Below are positions 1 to 9,150 of a stretch of 30,905 nt of DNA, one piece after another (within the stretch, counting starts at the first letter, position 1; every line of letters begins with the position of its first letter). The stretch covers positions 1 through 30,905 of the forward strand of contig JADRCO010000561.1 in the NCBI GenBank assembly GCA_021464525.1. The letters run 5' to 3'. The notes below the pieces were generated by a model. It was not told the origin of the DNA, searched no databases, and was given only the letters and a program-made list of their open reading frames with translations. A program made the translations under genes and the position numbers. The stretch comes from Rhizophagus sp. LPA8_4_AMF (taxonomy: Eukaryota; Glomeromycota; Glomeromycetes; Glomerales; Glomeraceae).

Positions 1-582
1 ATTACGAATTACGAATTACGTTTTTGGCCAAGGAATTACCAGGCCATGTATAGTTTCAGTAAATAATTTTAATCATATAACTTATATAATATAAATCATG
101 TGACAATTTATATGACTTGTGTAATATTAAATATTTACTCCAATATTACTGTTACTTTTTTTTACCACTACGTGATTTTGTAATATTTAAAATTTAATTG
201 GCTTAATCAAATTAGTAGTTTTCAGTATAATAATCCCATACAAAAAAACTTGACAAAAATTAATATATTGACAGTTCTATACCTGCTAAATAAATTTATT
301 TAAACTTTCTAGTTCTACTTTATTTAACTAAAGTATTAAAATTACACTATAAAATTAAAAACAAATGTAAAACAATTAAAAAAATTAGATACTTTTTCAT
401 AAATATTTAAGCAATATCAATAAATAAATTTTTTCATACTTGTTAAATAACTTTATATAATTTACTCAAGTCTGTTATTTTAAATTTAATAATATAAATT
501 TTAAAAAAGTAAAAAAAACATGTTTATTGCAATTTTCAAAATTCTGCTATCCATGCAAATTACTTAATAAAAAAAATCATCA
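1..582. other. AT-rich intergenic DNA, no gene seen
   Basis: No open frame of useful length and no splice-consistent exon chain was found on either strand. Positions 1-20 are a period-7 tandem repeat of attacga, cut by the window edge. The rest is A/T tracts without clear structure. Confidence 0.6.
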
Positions 583-648
583 GATTACTAGATGATTACT
601 AGACAAAACTTGGATAATTTGTCTGGTAATCATAATCATCTAGTAACC
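583..648. repeat. Imperfect inverted repeat (hairpin / MITE core)
   Basis: Left arm 583-607 (gattactagatgatta, then ctagacaaa) pairs with right arm 617-648 (atttgtctgg, then atcatctagtaacc) around a loop of about 9 nt. Weaker complementarity continues outward: attttcaaaattctg near 532-546 is matched by cagaattctaaaaatttt near 659-676. This suggests the core of a small decayed palindromic transposon (MITE). No clean target duplication was found. Confidence 0.5.
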
Positions 649-734
649 ACAATATATACAGAATTCTAAAAATTTTGATAATGTAAAGAAAATCATTTAC
701 AGCTTTATAAAAGTATTATATATAGAGTTTCTAA

Positions 735-874
735 CAGGTCAGGTCAGATCAGGTCAAAATTTTGGGTTAATTTTAAAGTACTATTTATACAGTAATTCAA
801 ATTTTTACAATACCTTTAATTGTATTATTTATATTATGCAGGTCCATGCAGGTCAATGCAGGTCATTTTGGGTT
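735..874. repeat. Two clusters of AGGTC direct repeats
   Basis: The first cluster (735-756) holds three AGGTC units; the second (838-864) holds three GCAGGTC units spaced 9 nt apart. Both are followed by the same string, attttgggtt. The two therefore look like diverged copies of one repeat about 100 bp apart. Function is unknown; such clusters are often subterminal repeats of transposons. Confidence 0.45.
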
Positions 875-2250
875 GTATATTTGGAACTTTAATTTATATG
901 CTTAGCTATTCAAAAAATTTTTATTTTTTTTTTATTATTTAATGAATTTTTAAAACATTTTAACATGAAAAAAAGAAAAAGAAAAATGAAGAAAGGGAAA
1001 GAAAGAGGAAGAGAGAGTTTCATTATAACAGAATAAACAATAAACAAATAAATTAGCAAATCTGATTACATTAAACAAGTTACATAGAGGTGATGGTGAT
1101 ATTGGAAAGATAATATTAAATGAAAAAAGAAAATAGTAAGATTAGTGTAATATTAAATAAGATTAAAGAAAAGAAAAGATTCAGAAAAAGAAAAAGATTT
1201 ACAGAAAAAGATTTGTAGAAAAATATTACTGAAAAAAATTCAGAAAAACAAAAAATAGAAAAAAGAAAATTTATTTTTAGATTTTAATGAAATATTAAAA
1301 AATGTAAATATAAGCATAATTATTTTTGTAAAATTTTTTATTAAGTTCAAATTTTTAAAAAATAAAAGTTATTATTAAGAATATCTAAACCAAGCTTACA
1401 TATATTTTTATTTTAGTTATTCTTGTTAGTTAAATATATGGCAAGTGTTATTTTACAATAACATAATGGAATATGTGAAATTTTGGCAGATTTTCAAAGA
1501 TTTTATTCAAATTTTTCATTTAATGAAACTTTTACTTATTATTTTATTATTTTCTTTTTTTTAGGCAGTTATTTCTTTGTATATTTTTGGCATGGACTTT
1601 AATCTTAGTGAGAATAAGAATATTTTGGATTATTTCTTTAATGAAATGATTATTACTAACATTTCATTTCCTTTCTCTTTTAGCTTTTTAGACATAAGAT
1701 TTAGTTGGTATTTTATAATTTAATTGATTTAATTTTTTTGTTTTATTTATAATGCTAACAATTTTTTTTTCTTTTATAGAGGCTCTTTTAAATAAAAAAT
1801 AGGTGGTATACAGAAAATTTGATAGAAATATATTTTTTGTAGATTTTAAAATTAAAGAAATAAGAAGTTTTGTTTAATATAGTTTATTTTGAAATATAAT
1901 GGAATTGCGCTTATAATAAATGTATAAAGTTATAATGTATAATATAATAATGCAAATGTTAGAAAATTAACTGAGTGTTAAATATTTAATATAATGAATG
2001 TTATCTAAAATTTACAGATCAAAATTTAGTCAAAATTCAGATGAGTGGCAGTTTGAACTGCAACATATGTGAAAAGAATTTTAGTAATAATATTCAGTTA
2101 ATTTTGACTGAATTTTAGCTATAATTTGACTCAAATTTACCTGTACAAAATTTAACCAAATTGAACTATTTTGACTAATGCATATAATAAATTATTAAAC
2201 TTTATTAATATTCTTAATATATATATTTTAAAAAGAGTATATTAAGGTCA
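875..2250. other. AT-rich intergenic DNA with purine-rich tract
   Basis: Positions 965-1018 are almost pure A/G on the + strand, followed to about 1270 by A-rich segments with recurring agaaaaaga-type words. The remainder is A/T-rich, with several T-rich runs ending in AG but no open exon between them. I found no gene here. Confidence 0.5.
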
Positions 2251-2259
2251 TGATTAACC

Positions 2260-3040
2260 TGGCTCAATGGTAGGTCTCTGAATCCTTTTGTGAAGTCTGA
2301 TTATTATGGTAAGAATATAAGTTTGATTTTAGCTGCCACTGAAAATTAAAAAAATATTATTGCATGAGTACAAACTATATATCTTGAAGATTAATAATTA
2401 TTAGATTATCAATACTAAATACTTAGGGTTATTTATTATATTAATGTGATATGTAAGTGGTTATCAGTCTGAAAGATTTTAATGGGTGATTTTAGATGCA
2501 ATCCAGTAGGCTAATGTATGCTCCTAGTAGACTGTTAAAAGGTTTGGATCAATAGTAAACCATGGTATATCACCAATACGTGACTTCTACAGTACCTGAT
2601 ATCGCACTGCTTTTAGATACCATATGGTTAAGTGTAAATGTAAAGTTAGAGGTAAAGAGCAAAACCCTAGTGTATTTGACATGCCTTAAATGATATTTAC
2701 GAGGTTAGCTCTTAATAATGCTAAGCTGTGTATAAAGTGATAATGTATAAATACTAGTACTCTCTACTCTGCACTATAAAGAACAAGTTAGAGTATAGTA
2801 TAGCTTATTATAGAAGTCTAATGTATAAACTGGTAAAACTTGAAGACTACTTTATCATATTATATGGATAATATGTATACTAATAAGTTCTCAAGACTGC
2901 TGATCATACATAAAATTCTTATGAGATGATGGGAAGTATCTGGTTCATTTTAGGTTTCAAGTTGGCCTCCCTTGTATTGAGAGCACTACCAGCTAGCCTG
3001 TTCTATACATCAGTAGCTTGAACAGAATAGCAAAAAAAAA
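2260..3040 (+). mobile_element. Possible tRNA-derived SINE-like element
   Basis: Position 2260 begins TGGCTCAATGG, an exact match to the RNA polymerase III A box (TRGYNNARNNG). Fifty bases further on, 2321-2331 (GTTTGATTTTA) resembles a B box (GGTTCRANNCC). The following 700 bp are visibly less AT-rich than the flanks, contain no long frame, and end near an A9 run at 3031-3040. A pol III head, a non-coding body and an A-rich tail fit a SINE. No flanking target duplication was identified and the B box is imperfect, so both the extent and the class are tentative. Confidence 0.3.
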
Positions 3041-3132
3041 TATTAAAGAGTATTAGGTCAAATTTTACGATTTTTTAATAAAAATTGCATGAAATATTCA
3101 CCAATATTTAATTCAGTTTTTTTCGCCATCAC

Positions 3133-5069
3133 TAAGGTTGCTTGCCAAGACTAGGGGGCTTTGGCAGGATGACATATGTGAAACTGCCGAAACTAGTTTT
3201 GCAAAATCAACCTAAAATGCTAAAACTGCCGAAACTGCCAAAACCTGCAAAACTGTTTCAGTATTTCAGCATAGTATATCATATGATATACATACAGTTT
3301 TGGCATTTTAATCATCAAATCAACCAGCTAATTTGTTTGATTAACCGTCATATGATCTGGCTGATAATCTATTTTTTTTTCAGTTTTTTATAAACCGATT
3401 ATTTTTTTCATTTTAAACTATTTTTATTTTTTAAAAAAAACTTAGTTTTTTTCGTTATTGAAAGAATATATAAATTATGAATACTAAAATGTTACAAACT
3501 GGATTTTGGGATTAAGGTAAGAGGAGAGGGGATTTTTTTATTATGTATTTTTTTCTTTAAAAAACGTTTTTAACATTTCTTTCTTCTTTTTTTTAGGTTG
3601 CCAGATGATAACTACTAACCGAACTTTGGAATTATGTAAATGGAGAGGTGGATTGATAATATTTTTATTTTTTTAAAAAAAGAAATGTTTTTAACGCTTC
3701 CCTTTTCTTTTTTTAGATTACTAGATGAAGTATATGACCTGGACTTTAAAATTTAGGTAAAAGAGATCAGAAGTGGGATTTTTTATTATATTTTATTATA
3801 TTCTTTAAAGAAATGTTACTAAACGCTTCTTTCTTCTTTTTTTAGGTTGCCAGATGAAAATTACGAATTGGACTTTGGAATTATGTAAGTGGAGGAGAGG
3901 GGGAATAATATTTCTTATTTTTTTAAGAGAAATGTTTCTAATGCTTCTCTTTTTCCTTTTTTTAGATTACCAGACAAAGAATACAACCCAAACTTTAGAA
4001 TTATGTAAGTGGAAGGAGAGGGGGGATTATATTTCTTATTTTTTTTGAGAAACATTTCTAACGCTTCTCTTTTTCTTTTTTTAGGATACTGGATGAAGAA
4101 TATGACCCAAATTTTAGAATTAAGTAAGTGGATTAGTGGAAGAAGAGGGGTTTTTTTATTATTCTTTAAAGAAACATTACTAAATGCTTCTTTCTTCTTT
4201 TTTTTTAGTTTGCCGAATGAAAACTATGAACTGACTTTAGAATTATGTAAGTGGAGTAGAGGGGAATAATATTTCTTATTTTTTTAAGAGAAACATTTCT
4301 AATGCTTCTCTTTTTCTTTTTTTAAGTTACCAGACAAAGAATACGGCCTGGACTTTGGAATTATGTAAGTGGAAGAAGAGGGTTTTTTATTATATTCTTT
4401 AAAAAACGTTATTAAACGCTCTTTTCTTCTTTTTTTAGTTTGCCAGATAAAACTACGAACCAGACTTTAGAATTATGTAAGTGAAGTAGAGGGAGGATAA
4501 TATTTCTTATTTTTTTTTAAGAAAAACGTTTTTAATGCTTCTCTTTTTCTTTTTTTTAGGTTACCGAACAAATAATATGACCCAGACTTGGAAATTTAGA
4601 TAAAAGGGGATTGAGGAGTGGGTCTTTTTATTAATTCTTTAAGAAATGTTACTTAACATTTCTTCTTTTTTTTTAGATTGCCAGACTTTTAGATAAACTC
4701 AAATTTGGTTGAGAGATTTTTTAATATATTGAAGAAACATAACTATGTTTCTTTTTTTGAACCAGTCAAAATAAAAAATTTTTTTTTATTACAATAAAGT
4801 AAAAGTATTAAATAAAACAATAAAATAAAATATTGCAATAAATTTTTTAATTACATGAATTTTTTTTTAAAAAAAATAATAGAATGTTAAAACTATGCTG
4901 AAACTCATATAAAATATTACTATTTGTTATGCCAAAATTATGGATAAACTTATTATAGAGGTTTCGCAAGTTTTGGCAGTTTCACAGTTTCGCAGTTTCA
5001 CAGTTTTGACACTATATAGAAGTTTCAGTATTTTGCGTTAGGCCAAATAGGTTTCGGCAAGTAACCTTA
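3133..5069. mobile_element. Non-autonomous hAT-like element with 14-bp TIRs and 8-bp TSD
   Basis: The ends are inverted repeats: left 3133-3146 (taaggttgcttgcc) and right 5056-5069, whose reverse complement is taaggttacttgcc (13 of 14 identical). They are flanked by gccatcac at 3125-3132 and gctatcac at 5070-5077, an 8-bp direct repeat with one mismatch. Inside both ends lie inverted subterminal arrays of short words: aaactgcc/gaaact/aaaac on the left (about 3178-3265) and their complements on the right (about 4963-5020). An 8-bp duplication, short TIRs and subterminal repeats are hallmarks of the hAT superfamily. No transposase frame is present, so the element would be non-autonomous. Its middle is occupied by the micro-exon array at 3490-4700. 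Confidence 0.6.
3490..4708 (+). repeat. Tandem array of exon-like cores separated by intron-like spacers
   Basis: Ten cores of 38-40 nt recur every 112-129 bp. Cores begin at 3597, 3717, 3846, 3966, 4085, 4209, 4327, 4439, 4560 and 4677, preceded by a partial one ending at 3516. Almost every core follows a long pyrimidine tract ending in TTTAG and is followed by GTAAGT or GTAAAT, that is, perfect 3' and 5' splice sites. Cores 3846-3884, 3966-4004 and 4085-4123 are exactly 39 nt with matching end phases. Spliced together they would read LPDENYELDFGII, LPDKEYNPNFRIM, ILDEEYDPNFRIK: an acidic 13-residue repeat. Other cores carry a stop (3597 core), a one-base loss (4209, 4327, 4439), or an altered donor (3717, 4560), so the array is at least partly decayed. 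No first exon with a signal peptide was found. The architecture recalls repeat-per-exon effector genes of the SP7 type reported from Rhizophagus; that comparison is from memory and not a sequence match. Confidence 0.6.
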
Positions 5070-5485
5070 GCTATCACTATATTTGTTATATGATAAATAA
5101 ATAATAACATATCTACCTATTGGCAGAATTAAGGGTTAATAGTCACGTGATGTTTAATCAGCTGTATGTGCAGTTTCTGTTAAGATCAAACCGTTCCCAA
5201 ATAAAAAAAGATTAAATATCATATTAATAAAATTAATTCTTTTAATATTCTATATATTATAATATTTGCTTCTTTAACCTAAAACTAATAAATACATCCT
5301 AAAAAATGAAGGAAAAATATTATAAAGTTAGTTTATTAAAAATAAAGAAAATTCATAATATTTAATGAAAAAAAAAATTAAAAAATAAAAAATTATTTAA
5401 AAATAAATACTAAATAAATTTTAATTAATATTTTATTAATTCATAATTTAATCTGTTACAATTAATAAATTACACCTAAAGCTAT
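5070..5485. other. AT-rich spacer, no gene seen
   Basis: This stretch holds one CACGTG hexamer in the context agtcacgtga near 5141, identical in its ten bases to the start of the palindrome at 6441. No coding frame or RNA signature is visible. Confidence 0.5.
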
Positions 5486-5719
5486 TACCGTCTAGCACTG
5501 CATAAAATAAGATCTGGGTATTTTACTAGATATAAAAATTTTACTCTCGATTAATACCTCTCTTAATTCTGGTAACTTAAGCTTAATTCCGATCAAAATT
5601 ATATTGTATCCCCTTCATATAATACCTAGCATCTCACGAAATACTCGTGGATATTATTCAATTTTTAAATCAAGTATTTTGTAAAATACCCAGGGTATTT
5701 TATATAGTGCTAAATGGTA
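5486..5719. mobile_element. TA-flanked MITE with about 45-bp inverted ends
   Basis: The left end (taccgtctagcactgcataa from 5486, then ctgggtattttac) matches the reverse complement of the right end at about 5675-5719 (taccatttagcactatataa, then ctgggtattttac). Both ends abut TA dinucleotides, the target of Tc1/mariner-type transposases. There is no coding capacity, so this is a deletion-derivative MITE. The first 24 bases resemble those of the element that begins at 30832. Confidence 0.65.
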
Positions 5720-6419
5720 ATTATGATTTTTTAAATATTTCTATTGAGTAATGTATTTTTTTTCCCACAAAATGTTAAAAAACTTTCAAATAATAAAAAA
5801 AGAGCTACTGCTTGTATATAAAGTAGAAAAACTACTATATTTGCTTCCAAAACTATTCAGCTTATCTAACTTAAAAACTGATAGGAAAGCTGATGGAAAA
5901 ACGAACAGAAAGTTTGCAAAAGAAAAAAATATTTTTATTGCTATTATTAAAGTAAATTCACATCACATGACTTTGTAATACAATGTGATTTGATTTGTGA
6001 AATGTAATTTTATATTCTGAGTTGCAATAACTTGAAAAATTTTGTAAAATATCCTAATTTCATTAATTCCAAAAATCAGCCCATATGAAAAATATTAATT
6101 AGGTAATATCACCTACATTAAATAAATTTATATAAAAAAAATTAATAGGTGGTGATTTCACCCAGAGTGCAAATCAGTTAGTTATATTACACATATTCAA
6201 AAAAGAAAATTTTGTGCAGTTTTCTTAATTTTAGTTAGATTTTAATATAATGAATAATTAATTAATTTTTATTTGGATTGTATGATTTAATTTTTTTGAA
6301 TTTGTATTTTAATCATACCAGTTTATATAAAGAAATCAGTAATAAAAAATAAGGAGAAAATAATAATCCTAATTAATTAATTGACGATTTTTACTTTAAC
6401 AGCAAAAAAATAAAGTATT
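5720..6419. other. AT-rich intergenic DNA
   Basis: An open frame at 5751-5978 could encode 75 Lys/Leu-rich residues, but it has no recognisable domain or splice context. A weak inverted repeat pairs ggtaatatcacctac near 6102 with taggtggtgatttcacc near 6147. No gene is supported. Confidence 0.45.
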
Positions 6420-6433
6420 ATTATTATAGTTTC

Positions 6434-6475
6434 AAGCAGAAGTCACGTGATTCACGTGATCTGCTTTTTATATAA
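6434..6475 (+). promoter_or_regulatory. Palindromic twin CACGTG element plus TATA box
   Basis: Two CACGTG hexamers (6444-6449 and 6453-6458) sit head to head inside a larger palindrome: AAGCAGA on the left at 6434-6440 and TCTGCTT on the right at 6460-6466. CACGTG is the core site of bHLH and Cbf1/Pho4-like regulators in fungi. TATATAA follows at 6469-6475, about 128 bp before the ATG at 6603. Position and symmetry fit a core promoter with a paired-dimer operator. The factor and its signal are not known. Confidence 0.5.
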
Positions 6476-6602
6476 CTCCTGAATCTCTTTGATCGGCAAT
6501 TAGACTATCATTTTATTTTATTTTATAATAAATTTTTTTTTTTAAAAAAAAAAAATTCCATGCGAAATTATATAAGAATTGAATAGTAATAAAAATAATA
6601 AA

Positions 6603-7112
6603 ATGAAGTGTTTGTTTCAATTTATTCATAAATTTTTCGTACTGACATTGTATTTTTTGCTTGGATTTATTCTTGCACCTTCAGTTATTATTGTGGAAAT
6701 TGTTTTAAGATGTAAAAAAATTGATTTTTCTTTGTGTAAACTTTACTTAGTAATAAATGAATATCTTTATATTTCTATTCTGAAACGAATATTTTTCTTT
6801 TAAAGGTAATTGGTGTATCAATCAAGTAAATAAATCACGTCAAGAGATTATCGAAACTATTGAAATCTTTGAACAACAACAAGAGATAATTGAAGAACAT
6901 AATGAACAGTGTGATATAGGTCAAGATCATATGAATATCAATCATGAGTCACATGAAAGGGTAGAAGAAATAGGGCCAAATCCTAATGAAAATTGGTACG
7001 TATATTTATCAACCCTCTTTTTTTTTTAAAAAAAAAAAATTATTCATTTTATTTATTTTTTTATTTTTTTAACAGGATTGAAAAGATGAATGGATTGAAT
7101 TTAGATGATTAA
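6603..7112 (+). CDS. Small single-pass membrane or secreted protein, 119 residues, three exons
   Basis: I do not recognise the family. Exons are 6603-6735, 6806-6995 and 7076-7112. Both introns (70 and 80 nt) are GT-AG with pyrimidine-rich 3' ends, and all phases join without a stop (T|GT at the first junction, TG|G at the second), which is the main evidence for a real gene. The start at 6603 has A at -3. Residues 11-35 form one strongly hydrophobic stretch (FFVLTLYFLLGFILAPSVII and onward), either a signal anchor or a long uncleaved signal peptide. It is followed by basic residues RCKK at 36-39, then a hydrophilic Glu/Gln/Asn/His-rich tail with a helical EQQQEIIEEHNEQ segment near 67-79 and the end LNLDD. 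A short upstream frame (6560-6586, eight codons) precedes the start. A palindromic CACGTG promoter lies upstream. The basic flank suggests a cytoplasmic tail, but topology is uncertain. Confidence 0.6.
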
Positions 7113-9150
7113 GAAATCAAATCTTTAAAAATCATGACATTAAGATGACATAAAAAGGAAAAAAAAATTATTTCGTTCTTTTTTTTTTATTATGATCAGC
7201 GATTTGAAGGGATACAAGCCGCAGTAATAACATATAATAACCCCCAAACCATTGTTTTATAAAAGCAATTACAACGCATAGATAGTTCTTGCATAATGAA
7301 CATATAATTTTAAACCAATATAATATTCGGCTTTAAAAATATCTTGCTTTTTACGAATCTTTTTTGTAGATGAATATTTTATAGCGAATAAACCTGACCT
7401 GCATTATATATTGTTCTTTATAATTGTTAATCACTTTAAATTAAGATCAAGTCTGTGCGAGAATTCTCGTGGAAAGCATCGTGGTTAGAACATTTCTTAA
7501 TGGAGAATAAAAAGCTTGATGAAAAATGATTAATGGCGCAGTAACATGTAGATTAATTAAATTAATGCAATGATGATATTAATAAACGGTTTACTATTAA
7601 ACGCCAAATATTTCGGTTTTTCTCTAATTATAATAAGGGATAGAGATATGCATAAGTATGGTAGGTTTGAGAAAATTTTAAAATAAAAATTGTAAACGAG
7701 AAAGAAATGTTATTGGATATCATTTATTCTAAAAAAAAAAAAAAAACAAATAAAAAAAATAATAATTTATAGAAAAAATTGATTGTTGATATTCTTTCAT
7801 TATAATATTTACGCCGTGCATAAGAAAATTCTGAGAATGGTAGAGCTCTGAAAGAAAGGGAATTTTATAACCGAATGATTATAAGGAGTACTTAAAAAAT
7901 ATTACAAGCGATTTTTTTCTTTTTAGATATTTTATACTAAGATAAAATAGTTTAGTATCACTATTCAAATTTAGACGTTAAATACCATATATAAACATTT
8001 CACAAGAGTGCATCATTAAATGTTTTTCCTGAAAGTTTAATTTTCAATGTGTTTATTATTAAAAAATGTGATACAAATACCCTTATTGGTTAATAAAGAA
8101 CATCATTGTGCGTAGAAATTTATATTTTTATTATAAATAATATTTTCTTGAAGAAAAAAAAAGTAGGAAATGATTAAAATACGATTACAGAAATAATATA
8201 TAAAATGAATGAATAATTTGTTTCTTTTAATGAAACATAATAATAAATAAATTTGATATGTTTTTATTTATGATAATATAAAATTTTTTCCTATTAATAG
8301 AAAACAATAATAATTAAAAAAATTTCATTAAAATTTACGAAAATATTATTGTATATAAAAGGGAAAAAACAAAGAAATTGCTCGAAATGATAATAAAACC
8401 TTAAAAAGGTTGAGCGGGGGTTAAATTTCATCACCCTTTTACATCACTCCTGCGTACAAAATTGGCGCGAAAATATGTTGTTAATTAAAATTATTTAAAA
8501 TTGAAAAAGTTCAAAAGTAGTGTTACATAAAATACTGCGGAAATTCAAAAATAATGGCCGAAATCGGACAAAGATAATTTAGTGTGGATGTACGAACACT
8601 CTTACTGGCGTATTTGTGCTCTCATCATGTTTAGCTCGTAACCCATGAAATTCACCATATGTGAATGGAATAACTACTCGGCTTATTCCGTTTTTTTACA
8701 ATATATAAAATAATGTCTTTTTTTTTCAATTACATATTATTTTATTTTATTTTATTTTAAATATACAGGTTGTTTGTTTACTGAAACTCTCCCAAAAATA
8801 GAGCACATTGCTCCTTCGATTTCATTTTTGATTGAACCACCCAAAATTGGTATCGGGAATCAGAAGTACAGATATATATTAAATAAAGTAAAAGGTAACA
8901 GAAAAATTCCTTTTGAAATCCACTCAATAATTTCTTTTTCCTTTCCTCGTATAAAAATAAAAAAAAAAAAAAACAAAAAAATTTATTTATCTTTTTTTTT
9001 TTAATGCTTCTCATCGTTTGAAACGTTATTAGATAGAAGCATAAAAAGAATATTTTCTTTAACTATATATACAAAAGCATATATACACACACATACACAC
9101 ATATATTACACTTTGAATAGAATTTTTATTATTATTAAAAAGTCGTTATC
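7113..9150. other. Intergenic region upstream of the F-box gene
   Basis: This is mostly AT-rich with no defensible gene. An E2F/MBF-like site lies at 8462-8472. Overlapping frames on both strands at 8774-9014 end in A/T homopolymers and look fortuitous. Just before the F-box start, about 9064-9110, there is a TA/CA-rich dinucleotide tract (tatatacacacacatacaca), possibly part of the promoter or 5' leader. Confidence 0.5.
8462..8472. promoter_or_regulatory. E2F/MBF-like site TTGGCGCGAAA
   Basis: The reverse complement TTTCGCGCCAA contains a perfect E2F consensus (TTTSSCGC). CG-rich words of this length are rare in such AT-rich DNA. It lies about 690 bp upstream of the F-box start, so which gene it serves, if any, is unclear. 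Confidence 0.25.

Noticed and set aside
2260..2335. A genuine tRNA gene
   Set aside because: A and B box-like words are present but no cloverleaf with acceptor stem pairing could be built, and the B box is degenerate.
3142..3393. 83-codon frame at the left end of the hAT-like element
   Set aside because: It consists of the subterminal word array (KLPKLPKPAKL) and AT-rich DNA; there is no ATG context or domain.
3854..4269. Open frames reading through the array as 64- and 86-residue proteins
   Set aside because: They translate through the donor sites and spacers (LELCKW... phrases) in a frame different from the repeat; they are by-products of the tandem structure.
3490..4700. CRISPR array
   Set aside because: Spacing is regular but the spacers are repeats of each other with splice signals, and the genome is eukaryotic.
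5751..5978. 75-codon Lys/Leu-rich frame
   Set aside because: No domain, no splice context; composition expected from A-rich DNA.
6100..6165. Short inverted repeat as a MITE
   Set aside because: Complementarity is short and gapped, with no target duplication.
8774..9014. Overlapping frames on both strands
   Set aside because: Both end in homopolymer runs and neither has domains or splice support; possibly 5' leader of the F-box gene.
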